Source: Dermatemys mawii (Eukaryota; Chordata; Testudines; Dermatemydidae). Taken from it: a stretch of 64,000 bases of DNA. The position numbers and the translations under genes are program-made. Below are positions 23,703 to 35,060 of the stretch, one piece after another. How positions within the stretch are numbered: position 1 is the stretch's first letter; every line of letters begins with the position of its first letter. Below the pieces are notes generated by a model. That model was not told the origin of the DNA. It saw only the letters and a list, made by a program, of their open reading frames with translations, and ran no database searches. The stretch is from the NCBI GenBank assembly GCA_007922305.1, contig ML677364.1:19885326-19949325 (forward strand). The letters run 5' to 3'.

Positions 23703-24920
23703 CATGTACTTGAGCGCGAGGAGGAACCTCTCTGGAGTTTTCTCCTTTCCTACTACTCATTTTGCTAGAGAACAAATATCCCTGTTTAGAAGGTAAGAGC
23801 CTCAGAGAGGTTTGGTCTGTTCAGTCTGATCCACCTGGTGCCGACTGAATTCTAGTCACAGGAAACACTAGGTTAAGGTGGCCAGGGATGGAGCAAGGGC
23901 CCCTTCCACTGTGTAGCCATAAATGGGAATGGAAGAATACAGGCACCAAAACCAGAAAGAGAAATCTGACAAAGAAACTGCCAAGGAATAGCTATTGTAG
24001 GAAGACTGAGGGAGTGGAAACAAGAGCTCCTCCTTCAATGGGGTGGGGTGGGTAACGTCTTTGGCGCTGGAGGTCACTAGAGAGAGACAAGAGTCTATTC
24101 TAGGAAAAATGCCTTCTAGTGAGCTACTGAAAGAACTCAACCTGTTTAGTTTATCAGAAGGAGAGGTCAAAAATGTCACCTCTTGAAGTGTCTAAGTACT
24201 TTCATGGAGAGAAAATACTGGGTTTTAAAGGGCTTATTATGCCATTCTCTGCAAAATTAAAAAGAACCAGCGGTTGGAAGGTGAAAACAGACAAATTCAT
24301 ATTAGAAATAAGGCGCAGATATTTAACAGTGAGGATGATTCACCTTTGGAATAAATTACCAAAGGAAGTGATGCATTCTCCATCTCTTGATGTCTTCTAA
24401 TGAAGACTACTTGCTTTCTGATATATGCTTTGATGAAAAGTTAGCTATTGTGATAAATCGAGGGCTAGGTTATGCAGGAGCTCAATTAGATGCTCTGGTG
24501 GTCCCTTCTCACCTTAAAGTCTACTAATTTATGAAAAACTGTGTGTGAAATTGGGAGCAGCCTCTGATGCTTTACTGTGTAGCTGGCTTGATCCACAGGC
24601 TCAACAGTTGTTGAGCGGTTAGATCCAGGGGAAGCAACTCAAACATCCAAAAAGGATGACAAGGGGAACGACATCAGCTTTACAGGGGAGGGGTGGATGT
24701 GGCAGTGACATCACAAAGGCCTTTTGCAGGACCTCAGCCTATTGGGCAAAAGTGTTTGGGAGGCGGTGACCTCACAGAGAGACCTTGACATCAGCCAGGC
24801 AGGACAGAGTTGCAGGGCAGGGGCAGCCTCAGAGGCCCGAGACCCCTGTAGCTTTGCTGCAGCAAGTCTCCTTCTCGAGGTCTCTTTGAGGACTGAGTGA
24901 GAATTAGCATTCATATACAT
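23703..24920. repeat. Tandem unit B inside the composite hAT
   Basis: This is the second, diverged unit. It starts at the position matching the start of unit A (atgtactt versus atatacat) and runs to the left end of the right hAT copy. A CR1 fragment (24105-24535) is embedded in it and accounts for much of its extra length. No gene was recognised. Confidence 0.65.
24105..24535 (+). mobile_element. CR1 LINE 3'-end fragment
   Basis: The text resembles the CR1 terminal region and 3' UTR: GAAAACAGACAAATTC, ATAAGGCGCAGATATTTAACAG, a GGAATAAATTACCAAAGGAAG block and GGTCCCTTCTCACCTTAAAG near the tail. It is inside tandem unit B and heavily mutated. Confidence 0.75.
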
Positions 24921-25219
24921 CAGTGGTTCTCAAATTGGGGGTCACGGGCCCATTCCAGTGGGATCGCAAGCTGCCGACGCCTTCGGCATTTCGGCGGAAG
25001 CTCCAAACATGCAAGTGAGTCTGCCGAAAAACCGCCAAAGTGCAAGCTTCTGCTATCGGCGGCATTTCGGCGGACAGAGACGAATGCTGCGTGTCCATCA
25101 AAATGCTGCCGAAACCGGAAGAGTTCAATTCAGCGGCATTGCGGCGGACATACCCGGGACACGAGAGGACATGGCAGAGCAAAAAGGGGTCAGCAAACCA
25201 ACAAGTTTGAGAACCATTG
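24921..25219. mobile_element. hAT element, right copy of the composite
   Basis: A 299-bp homologue of the copy at 22419, in the same orientation, with ends CAGTGGTTCTCAAATTGG and GTTTGAGAACCATTG. Its left flank is atatacat (24913-24920) and its right flank is atctagac (25220-25227), the mirror of the left copy. The two copies differ by several indels and many substitutions, so they are not an assembly duplication. Confidence 0.85.
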
Positions 25220-25400
25220 ATCTAGACTGTTTTCAGTCGTACCAGATGACAGAACAAGGAGTAATGGTCTCAAGTTGCAGTGGAGGAGGTTTAGGTGGAT
25301 ATTAGGAAAAACTTTTTCACTAGGTGGGTGGTGAAGCACTGGAATGGGTTAGCTAGGGAGATGGTGGAATATCCTTCCTTGGAGGTTTTTAAGGTCAGGA
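25220..25400 (+). mobile_element. CR1 LINE, 3' part (right half of the split copy)
   Basis: It resumes the CR1 sequence from 22410 with ATCTAGACTGTTTTCAG, ATGACAGAACAAGGAG and the block GGATATTAGGAAAAACTTTT, followed by GAAGCACTGGAATGGGTTA. These are standard CR1 3'-region sequences. It fades near 25400. Confidence 0.85.
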
Positions 25401-25649
25401 TGCACTGCACATTATCATTTACAAATACCTATGGGTAGGTCTGCTGTCAGCTTTCCCCCTTTACCCACCCTGGTCCACAGCCAACTCACTGCTGGGACCT
25501 TGCCATTCTCCTCCTCAAATGGGGATTGGCTCTCAGCCGTATCAGTCATAGAAGCCTCAAACCCCACTGTGTTTGCTCCTTTTAGGAATACCTCATTTAA
25601 ATCCTTTACCAGTCCATTTTATCTGATAGCCCTATGCCTTCTCTAACAA

Positions 25650-26280
25650 ATACCTGCACTGGATATCTGCCCCAACGAGTCACCAGCAATTAGTTTGGCT
25701 GCCCCCCTCATACCTGGACAGGTTCCCAGACATCTGCTAATGGTCTTTTTAGTATTGGCCATTAGTGTGTCAAGCTCCCAAATCTGACAGGTGGATCCCA
25801 TCCCCCCCTGAATAATTTTGGTGCCCCATATGCTATGTCCAGATGAGAAATTACTGCCATCTCCTCTCCCCAATGCCATGTGTGAATTTGGCCATTTCCC
25901 TTTTCACATCCTTCCTGGCCTTGTTGACTCGAGGGGGCTTCACAGCTCCCCACCACACCCTGCATTGCAACATGTCCAATGAAATAATTTTTATTTCTGG
26001 GAGAAGTTCCAGGGTCCACCCCAAGTCCTTCTTAGCTCTGAGCATTAAGTCCACCCCTTCCTAGATTCCTGAATCTGGGAACAGTGTATGCCCTCACATC
26101 CTCCTCAGGGCAGGAACTGATCCCATAACATGCCTCTCCTCCCATGCTAGCTCAGGACTGCTTCACCATTGAGGCCCTTCTGTGAATCTCCAGACGACTT
26201 GGAAGCCGGCCTACGTGCCCAGTAACTAGTACGGTGCCTGCAGATCTATACCACCATCTGCCAGCATCTGGAATGCAAAT
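25650..26280 (-). pseudogene. SGNH-hydrolase-like remnant of the Ngaro-like element
   Basis: The frame at 26054-25851 contains KDLGWTLELLPEI, then QCRVWWGA and NKARKDVKREMAKF. This resembles the hydrolase-like domain of Ngaro elements (RRVW-RGA, then DKAR-x2-N-x5-F). After a stop, GDGIHLSDLG at about 25800 corresponds to the catalytic DGVHLS motif, with D and H retained. Its role in the element's life cycle is not settled. Confidence 0.6.
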
Positions 26281-26469
26281 ACAAAGGAAAATTGACAGTG
26301 GGATCTTTACCTGGGATCTCATGTACATTCTCTGTGCTTCAGAGTGTCAGTGCTCAATTACCTGAATTGCTGTAGCTCCCGGGCCCATCTGGGCCATTGT
26401 TGTTGCCGCCCTGATCTTGTATGAGTGGGAACCAGATTTGCGTGCTGGAAGCCTCAACCTCATCAGTCC

Positions 26470-26990
26470 CTATCTTAAAGCTTGAACAAACCAGTATATT
26501 GTAAGGAGACTCCTGTCATGTGAACCAGGAAGGACCTGTCCATCCCTGGCCTTATTGCCATGTATGCCCTCACACTCTCTACAGGGCAGACACCCTCCTG
26601 TAGAATGGTAGATTCACCTTGTTCGCCTTGATCCATCTTCATCCTCCTCAACATCAATATCACTGCTCATCCCTCCCAACGTATAGCTCTCAGTTCCAAA
26701 ACCCTTCCAGCAGAATCTCTACAGGACCCAGGTACTAGTTCACAATCTTAAAGACTCCAAAAAACACTACCAGAAATTCCTGCTTGAACAAGGCCATCTT
26801 TTGTCCACAAAGACACATGGGCTCTAGTATCCACGCCAGATCCCTAAGTGGTATTAATAGTGGTGGGATGACCTGCATCCTGTTTAGAGTTGGTGCTTCA
26901 AGGCTACCATGCTAGAAATCTCCAAACTAAAATCCATAACAAGAATCTTGGTAACCATTCAACCTACTGACAAATGTAAGGACCAATAGG
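26470..26990 (-). pseudogene. Tyrosine recombinase remnant of the Ngaro-like element
   Basis: Reading downward from about 26890, the minus strand gives FLVVFFGVFKI, the usual opening helix of YR catalytic domains in these elements (FFGAFRI-type). After frameshifts it gives RRMKMDQGEQG and then CPVESVRAYMAIRPGMDRSF at 26663-26475, the K-containing beta hairpin and following helix. The H-x-x-R and Y motifs expected further on could not be found. The protein would be a DNA-cutting and -joining enzyme for element integration; this copy is dead. Confidence 0.6.
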
Positions 26991-27459
26991 CAAGTGGAGA
27001 TAGTTGATGAAGCCAGGTGCTGGGTTGCTAGCACAATACCTAACCATGCACATGGTCTTTTCAATGGAGGAATAGTGCATGGAACACAAGGCCTTATCTG
27101 TTTCATTGTTAACTGAGCTACTCTGTGGGTATGACAGTTGGTGAATTAAGCAATATCACCTGTCTTAGGGACCAAGCTTAGGGGAGAAGTTCACATGGTC
27201 TGTAGAGGGTTCAATGTCCCTGCTACACTCTTCTTTAATTGTTGTACAATCTTTTTCTTTACAAATATCACCCATTCCCACTAAGGACTTCAAATTTTTG
27301 GCATCTCATGACTTTTCACCTATAAAAGAGAAAATAAATCCTGTAGTAAACCCACCCCACAAATATGTCCTATCTGTCTCATCCAGCCCCCCATATTCTA
27401 CTTGCCCCCCCTTCCGGAATGTTGGCCCCTATACCCTGTTTATACCCCCAGGGATCTAG

Positions 27460-27816
27460 GGACAGCACCTGATTGATCTCCCATTTTGTTTCATCACTGC
27501 AGCCTTCCTCAACTGCTGTGGCAATTGCAGGTTGTATGGGTCCTAAAGCATATTTTGCAAACATGCTGAAATTTCCAGATGCTTTTATTAAATGCCCACC
27601 AAATGTCATTACAAGATTCAGGCCTCTGGCAGATATGCTGTGGAATGAACAGGCCATTGTCAGTGTGGAAACAAAGCCTCGTGACATCATCCAATCTAAC
27701 CACAACATGAGATATGGAATGTCCCACCAGATCCCAATTTGTGTCACCGTGCTCAGCCTGGTCATTGTTACACCAAGCCATGCCCCCAAAAGTAGTATGA
27801 TATGATTTCTCCTCAC
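27460..27816 (-). pseudogene. Gag-like protein remnant of the Ngaro-like element
   Basis: The frame at 27781-27509 contains WDLVGHSI near its start and ends WWAFNKSIWKFQHVCKIC-x3-H-x3-C. This looks like a mutated copy of the CWAFN...C...C-x3-H finger at the C-terminus of gag-like proteins in YR elements. The overlapping 145-aa frame at 27379-27816 is the longest reading, but it lacks this motif and is probably out of frame. I infer a dead gag-like gene. Confidence 0.45.
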
Positions 27817-27930
27817 CTCTTGTGAGGTAATGAGGGGTAAGTGTCCACCCTTCTCTCCTTTAATTCCTCACTAGAGGAAAAGTGGGCAAGTTCACTGAAC
27901 CCTACCAAATTCCCCCCTACAGATACCCAC

Positions 27931-28290
27931 GCAGCAAGTGACAGAAGGGGCTCACTTTTATACCCTGCCATCTCCATCCGGTGCTCGTCATGCTCATTCC
28001 TGCCAACTTTGTTGCTCTCCAGCCCTCAGTCTGTTCTCTGGAGCGGGTAGTCGGGACAAAGAGCAGGGGGGCTTAGATGGGGGGTCCTGGAGGGGACAGT
28101 GAGAGTGGGGGGGTGTCTCCAGAGGGGGTGATCAAGGGTCAAGNNNNNNNNNNNNNNNNNNNNNNNNNNNNNNNNNNNNNNNNNNNNNNNNNNNNNNNNN
28201 NNNNNNNNNNNNNNNNNNNNNNNNNNNNNNNNNNNNNNNNNNNATGGAGATGGCAGGGTATAAAAGTGAGCCCCTTCTGTCACTTGCTGC
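27931..28290. repeat. Perfect 47-bp inverted repeat around the assembly gap
   Basis: Bases 27931-27977 (gcagcaagtg...tctccat) are the exact reverse complement of 28244-28290 (atggagatgg...cttgctgc). The right arm starts at the first base after the gap. A perfect match in otherwise highly diverged repeats suggests a contig end joined in the wrong orientation, or a very recent palindrome. Confidence 0.95.
28144..28243. other. Assembly gap (100 N)
   Basis: Exactly 100 N bases, the usual placeholder for a gap of unknown size. It falls beside or within a hAT element of the CAGNGGTGGGCAAAC family, whose C/G-rich interior is hard to sequence. Confidence 0.99.
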
Positions 28291-28437
28291 CCCGGGCTCC
28301 CGCGGGGGGTGGGACGTGGGTAGGAGTTAGGGGGCGGGGCCAGGCTCTTTGGAGAGGCACAGCCTTCCCTACCTGGCCCTCCACACAATTTTAAACCCTA
28401 ATGTGGCCCTCAGGCCAGAAAGTTTGCCCCACTCCTG
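28244..28437. mobile_element. hAT element, right part (CAGNGGTGGGCAAAC family)
   Basis: The right end reads ...GTGGCCCTCAGGCCAGAAAG, then TTTGCCCCACTCCTG, matching 48275-48805. G-rich sequence at 28045-28143 before the gap looks like the interior of the same family. No left terminus or TSD was found, probably because of the gap. The first 47 bases after the gap do not fit the element. Confidence 0.65.
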
Positions 28438-29597
28438 CCTTAAATGGACAAGCCAGACATCATCCCCCACAATTTAATGTGTTGTGAGGTCACTACACTG
28501 CCATGCTGACAGGTGCTATCTTCTTTTTGCCAATATGTTAAGAAGATGGGTCATTTCCCTCTGTGCATATTTTATTCCACTATTCAGCTGCCCACTTGCC
28601 TTATCTCAATCACCATCTTGATTCTCTGTGTAAGCTACATATATGCACACAATCTTTCTCTATTTGATGCTCTCTTGAAATGTCTGTTTAAAAATAATTA
28701 GTTGCCTTTGGGATGTTAGTATGTATTCGGCTTTAATTGCATGGGTTAAACTTTGTTTCCCTTGTTTTGAAAAAGTTCTGACCTTCCTTTCAGTTCTTCA
28801 ATGAAAATATTTTTATATCTAGAATCAGCAAGATAAAAAGATGCTTAATTTCTTTCTTCATGCAGGCAACTGATTTTGCATTGTTTTGAGTTTGGCTGTT
28901 AGAAATGACACCTGTATGCATTACAATATAGACCTTACTAAAGCAGTAAGAACTGGCCAAAATTAAACTGCAAAAGCATATAACAGATTAATATTAACTA
29001 TTTTTGTATTAGTCTGTTTTTATACTACAAACAAAATAATAATCTGAATTAAGACAAATTTTCTTCATAGCCTGCCTATCATGTATAGATATTACAGGCA
29101 TCCACAGTCAATTTCAACTTGAATTCTACTTTTTTGTTCTTTTGTGTATTTGTTCTACCTTGGATTGTTTTTTTTATTTATAAGGCCCTTAAAGTCTCTA
29201 AATGAGGTGATTACTAATGGCAAGGTTCTGAAAATGTTTACCACATAACGAATCAGCAGTAGCCAATTCTACAGTTTTTTAGCATTTGAATCCTGATAGT
29301 GCTGGCTGCCTATCTGGTAACCATTGTGACAAAAGTTTTACTAAAAATCCTTGGGTATAATGGCAAGAAAAGAATGGTGCATGAGTTTTTGTGTGCATGC
29401 AGTTTTTAATGCCTTTTAAAATGGGCTACAAGGCATTGCAAGTACAGGACATAATGCACTGTTATAGACAGGTGGTGCACAAGTTCCTTAAACAGCACTG
29501 CCAGCACACTTCAGTCTTGACCTTACACCCCTTCTCGGTTTTTTCTCTTAAATATTCATTAATAAGGCTATGATTTAGTCATTTATTTATTAATAAT

Positions 29598-30045
29598 AAG
29601 GCTATGATTTAGTTTTATTATTAAGTCATGGACAGGTCATGGGTAATAAACAAAAATTCATAGCTCGTGACCTGTCCATGACTTGTACTATAAATACGCC
29701 TGACTAAATCTGGGGCGCTGCTGCTGGTGGGCGGCGCCCTGGGGAGCCACTGCAGGGCGGGGAGGAGAAGCAGCTGCTCCAGCCACCCCAGGACTGCTGC
29801 TGAGGACCACCCCCCAGACAGTCCCCAGCGCCAGCCGCACCTATGGCTGTTTGGGCCGCACCTACAGCCCCAGCAGTGGCCAGTGCAGCTGGCTGCCCCC
29901 GGGACTGCCCACCCCGGGGTGACTGACTGGCTGCCTGCCTGGGCAGTCCTGGGATCAGCCACGCTAACTGCCGCAGAAGTCACAGAGGTGGTGGAAAGTC
30001 AGAGTCCATGACTTCTGCAACCGCGATGACAAACACAGAGTCCTA
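29598..30045. mobile_element. MITE with TAAGGCTATGATTTAG termini
   Basis: The left end AAGGCTATGATTTAG and the right end GACAAACACAGAGTCCTA form imperfect inverted repeats with a TA at the borders. Subterminal palindromic blocks (CATGGACAGGTCATGG, GTGACCTGTCCATGAC) flank a GC-rich core at 29710-29960. An overlapping block at 31185-31310 shares the same subterminal motifs. The 120-aa and 94-aa frames are not genes. Confidence 0.6.
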
Positions 30046-31157
30046 TTCATTAACTAGTATCCAGTACTGAGGAAGCCATCCTGCTTCCTTTTCACACAGG
30101 GACCACAAACTTTCCAGTAGGTCCAGATCTCATGAAAATTGCAAGTTATAAATTGTTCTTAATGATGAAAATTCAAATTCCAGTACACACACATTCACAT
30201 TCCTAGCAGAATTTTTGATTTGCGTCAGAGCACTGTTTTTGACAATTCAGCTGCCATGCTGTTAACATCAGTACTGAGATAGTAGAAAGCAAACAGAGCA
30301 GCTGCAGTTTAGTGTGTGTCATGCTGATGCTGTCTGAGTAATAGAGGTACGTGTTGTAGTAGGTGGGTTCTCTAGCTGTGACTTGTAGAGCAAGTGTACA
30401 CAGTAACTTGTTGGCTTCTGACTTCCTACCAGAGACTTATTGTATGCTGGTCTCTTTTTTTTTTAAATAGATCACAAATGTTGTCCTATTACTTCTAACC
30501 TGAGTGCTCAAACTGAGTCTTAATTTATATTTAGGCACCCAAGTGGCCTGACTTTGAAGAGCTGGGTACTAGAGCTCCTATTTGATTTCAGTGGAAGACA
30601 TTAGTGCTCTGATCACTTAGGTACCTAACTATGGATTTAGGTGCCTAAATTCAAGTATCCAGATTTGAAAATTTCAGTTAAGTGTTTGTGTACCTCTATC
30701 TTAAGTGTCCTGTTTAATTTTTTATTAGAAAATCTTTCAAAATGTTTTAGATATGGATAGATGGAATGTCTGATTACTAAATAGGACTTCCTTTAGAAAT
30801 TTAAATATGCTTAAGGCAAAGAGACAGGATTACAAGAAAAACCAGCAGAATGCAGAAATATTCTTACCCTGACACAGCCAGAATTTTTGCTTAATGCTTC
30901 CCCTTACACATCTTAGATGCCATATTGAGAACTGCAATAATAAACATTATTTTCTTTTAGAAATTTACGCCTTAACAGGAAGTATATTTGAATAACGTTT
31001 CATGCTCCTTCGTACAGTTTTAGGGCACAGACTTTAATACTGCATTTCCATTTAAAAGCCAATTAGTTGCATTGGTACTGTAAAGTTAAAGCCATCAAGT
31101 AACTTCACTTTAACCCCTTTTTAATTTGCAGTTCTTTACCAAGGGTCTGTATTAGAC

Positions 31158-31736
31158 AAAGGTTTCTCAACCCATGGGTCATGACTAAGATTATGTTTTA
31201 GTCATGGGTATTGTTAGTAAAAGTAACAGACAGGTCACAGGCAGCAAACAAAAACTCACAGCCCATGACCCGTCCATGACTTCTACTAAAAATACTCCTG
31301 TTTAAAACTTGGATGGGGGCAGGTCGCACAGCCCCGCAGGCAGAGGCAGCATCATGAAGGAAGGGCAGCTGGGGTAGGGGGGGCGCTATCCCCTCCAAAT
31401 TTTAGTGGGTGATGCTGCAATCCCATGCATCAGATACCAGTGCTGTTCTCACAGATTTGGCCTGACCAGCCAGCCAAAACTGAGCAGCACTGCAACATCT
31501 CATCATCTGGAGGAGCCATGCCCAGCCAGCCCCAGGGGACAGAAACTTCTGGAGCTTGCTGCTGTGGTACACACAGTGCACTTAAATATTTATTACATAA
31601 ACATGTGTGTTCTATATTGTGGGTAAGAAAGATTTAGTAAGCTAGATGTTTTTTGCATCAAAGTTATTTATTGGGTCATAACTGACCATCAGCATTTACA
31701 AATGGGTCCTTCACCGCAAAAGGTAGAGAACCACTG
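31158..31736. mobile_element. hAT-like element (GGTTTCTCAACC / GAGAACCACTG)
   Basis: The left end AAAGGTTTCTCAACCC and right end GGTAGAGAACCACTG are inverted, with TSDs tattagac (31150-31157) and tattaggc (31737-31744), 7 of 8 identical. Near its left end it carries a block related to the MITE at 29598 (CATGACCCGTCCATGAC), probably a nested insertion. Confidence 0.75.
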
Positions 31737-32734
31737 TATTAGGCAGATCTATTTTGACCATGTTTCACTGCACAACATAAATCTCTCATCATTCCAATCT
31801 AATAATGTGATACAGAAAATAACTGATGCAACAGATCTAAACACAAGTTTCATGTGTATTTCTTCAGTTTCTGTATATAATGTTCACAGAAGAAAACATC
31901 TTTGGCCAAGATAATTGCTAAGATCCAGAATCTTGTGATGTTATGGGTGCTTTCAGTCACATTGAAAACAATGGGATTTGAGGGTATTCAGTATGAAGAT
32001 CCAGGCCCTAAGTTTGACCAGATTTACTGAAACTGAAATACAGCTGCAAAATTTTGAAGAAAGTCCTGGTTCATTCCTCCACTCCATTCTCTCCATTGGC
32101 CTTGTAAACAATTGGGAAGAGTCTCTCAAGCTAAGCTCATAAAAAGCTACCACTGCATTAAAAATAAAGGTTTTCTTCATTTAGTGCTATTCTATTGCTG
32201 CTGTTCAAAGCCCTTGATCCTGGCTGGAGTAATTACTCATTTCTTTGTCTCATCTGTAAACTGGTAATGTGCTACAGCATAAAAACCACTGTCAGCCAGT
32301 CAGAGAACTTCATATTTTGTTTACAGAAAAAGTTGACAAGCAGTTTCTCCCCTCAGGATTTCTTAACTCAAATTCTCAGCACTGGGTTCAAAGAGCAGCC
32401 TTCTCCCAGGCAACCTTTTTTTATGCTGCTTGAATCACCTGTGTGAGCTTCATTAACTACTCACTTGCCAGGGATTAGGTAGGAGCAGAGTACCCTGTCG
32501 GAATTAAATTCTTAGTCTCTTTGAATTTGAGCTTGAAATACATTCTTGTCTGGCATGTCATTTTATAGAAAATGCATTTAATTGGGTACACTTAAATTTT
32601 AAAAATAAAAATTTTTAAAATAAAAAATAATCTTGCCGCTTATTGTGCAATATTACCTCAAACTGTTGAATGAGCATGTGTCGTAGTAATATTTTACATA
32701 TGCAGTGTTGAAATTTATACAACTAAGCTATTAT

Positions 32735-33026
32735 AGTAGACTCTCGATTATCCAGGATTGGGTTAACCAGGTTGTAGATTAACCAGGATGTCAAAAAAAA
32801 TACACGTAACTCGCAGGGCCAGCTCTAGCTTTTTTGCCCCAAGCACCCCCCAAAAAAACAAACCATCAGGGCGCAGGGCAGCCAGTGAACCAGCACCCCG
32901 TCCCCCTGGTGCAGTGTGGCTGGTGAACCAACCCCCCTCCCATTTCCTGTGGATGGTGATTATCCGGGATTTTATTAACCAAGATTAATTTTTTCCTTAT
33001 CATCCTGGATAATCGACAGTCTATTA
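32735..33026. mobile_element. Tigger-like (pogo) MITE
   Basis: Terminal inverted repeats TAGTAGACTCTCGATTATCC and GGATAATCGACAGTCTATTA lie at the two ends with TA at the borders, as in Tigger elements. A second block of the same type (ATTAACCAGG) is subterminal. The middle (about 32813-32945) has a different composition and may be a nested insertion. Confidence 0.7.
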
Positions 33027-34774
33027 TAGCTTCTTTTAGTACCGTAAGTTTTTACTATGGCAACAATTTCAGCAGGACTTTGTTGACTGACAACTGTCGT
33101 AGTTTTAATAACTTATCTTGTGAACCATTATATTAAGTATGGAATGCTTAACGCACAATATTCTATCAGTTTAGTGCTACAGCTGTCAGTGAAAACTCTT
33201 GTGTTTCAAGTCACAACCTTCAAAAATAACTGAATATTGTGTGCATGTAAAAACCATCTTTATGAAAGTGCAACTAAATATGTAAAATTAAATTTAGCAC
33301 TGTCTGATTTTTTAAAAAAAAATACTTTTTGAAGCAACAAAATTAAAGGATACTCTTAAATCTTCAGCATATCCTTGATTCACTCTGTACTGCTTATTGC
33401 ATGCAATTGAATGTAATGGACCTATTTTGCTATTCCAGGAAGACTGGCATAACAGATTTAAATCCAGAGTAAACTCTTTAAATGTAAATATATGTATTTG
33501 ATGGGCCTTAAATTAGCCTTAATGTTGGCGCATAAGGCTTTCTTGTGTTTATATAGATATATCAATTTAAAGGAGCAATTCTGCTGTGCTATTATTTGAG
33601 AAATGTAGTTTTGATCATATTAGATATAATCTGAATACAGTGAAGTCTAGAATCTTCATTTAATATTCAGATTCCTTAGGGCCAGATCTTCAGTACCTTT
33701 AATCTGGTCTAGCAGCAGAAAGGGGTCCAAAAGCTATATTAACAGAGGATAGGGCTGCTTGGGTTGTACACCAGTGTGTCCCAGTTTCCTGGAGTAGTGT
33801 GTATTGCAGGAGAGCATTGAGTTCTGGTAATTCCTCACTTTCACAGCAGCCCCAATAAGGGCCAAACTGATTTGGGTTTTAAGCCATTTTTGGCTTCTGC
33901 CCACATGACAACCTTCCCCATTGGATCTTGAGGATTGGGGTCTTGGTGTGTCACATGTACAGATTTTAGATTAGACAGTGTCACATACACAAGCTCTCTT
34001 TATCTAACAAACCACAAGAGTGCATATTGAGCATGTTGGGAGAAAGGTAATTCTATCTGTAGATCAGGTCTTTTTCTTTAGCAGTGCATGGTGCCTTTTG
34101 TTTGTTTTTTTCTGAAGGAATATTTATCTGTAAATTGAGCAATAATAGCCCCTGGGTACATTGCAGAGAGATGTTAGCGGTGCTTTGACTTCAGAGTCTA
34201 GTGTTGCATCGCAAGCATGTCAGAATGCACTGGCCTTTTGCCTTGGGGTGCATGTAACCAGGCACCTGTGCGTGTATGCCGGCTATTCTATCCTTCAGCT
34301 ACCTTAAATGGGAATGCTGACTAGACACAAAAAGAGGACTCTGTAACTTTAACCATAAGTTGTGCTTCAACCTGTACTTGGGCACTCTGTTTACTCAGAA
34401 TTTTGTACAGTGTCGGAGTGGTCATGGAGGTCTTTCTAACCCTCATCATTTTCTATGGGGGAGCTGCACTTCCTTTACAATGGTGTTGGGGGTAAAGGGG
34501 AAAAAAAAAACTTGATCTCCATTCCCTGCGAAAACATATCTTCCCAAGTAAGTGGATGAGTACAGTAAATTTGATAACAAAACTCTACAAGAGAACAGAG
34601 AGCTGCATTTGAGTCCATGGCAGATACATGCAGTCTTGCCAAACTCTTCATGGGAGTAGTATATTGTGCAGAAATCTGATGGGGGAAGCCTGAGCAGAAA
34701 AATCAAACCCTTCTACACACAATTAAATTTAAAAGGGAAAAGACAAAGTAGCTTTCCACCTCTGTAAGTTAAAG

Positions 34775-35060
34775 CAGTGGTTCTCAACTCGGGGACCCGG
34801 AGCCAGTTTCACGGGGGTCCCTGAGCACTGGTGCCCCGTGGAGCAGAAGCCCCAAACCCATGGATGGAGTTAGAGAGGAGCGTAGAGAGATTTGTCCATC
34901 AAAACTGCAGTGCCTTAACCAGAGAGGGGCAGTCCTGGAGGCAGCTCCACACATTCCCTTCGTCCCCAGAGCCTCACCACCTGGCCAGGTCTGAGGTGTG
35001 AAGCCAGAGCCAGACATGCGGGATGGCTGGTGCTATGGAGGCCGCTCCCCTGTCTCTTCC
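34775..35060. mobile_element. hAT-like left end, right end unclear
   Basis: It starts CAGTGGTTCTCAACTCGGGG and runs into GC-rich sequence. The right terminus and TSD were not found, and the border is approximate. GC-rich sequence to about 35400 may belong to the same or another element. Confidence 0.4.

Larger units (their letters stand above)
25650..27950 (-). mobile_element. Ngaro-like tyrosine-recombinase retroelement remnant
   Basis: On the minus strand three decayed coding regions follow in order: a gag-like end (27816-27460), a tyrosine recombinase (about 26990-26470) and an SGNH-hydrolase-like region (about 26280-25760). This combination is typical of Ngaro-type YR retrotransposons. 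No reverse transcriptase was seen, and there is too little space for one. Stops and frameshifts are frequent. The borders are approximate: the CR1 ends near 25400 and the assembly gap lies to the right. Confidence 0.6.

Noticed and set aside
27379..27816. 145-aa minus-strand frame, considered as a retroviral envelope-like protein
   Set aside because: The neighbouring recombinase and hydrolase motifs, and the gag-like finger in an overlapping frame, fit a YR retroelement better.
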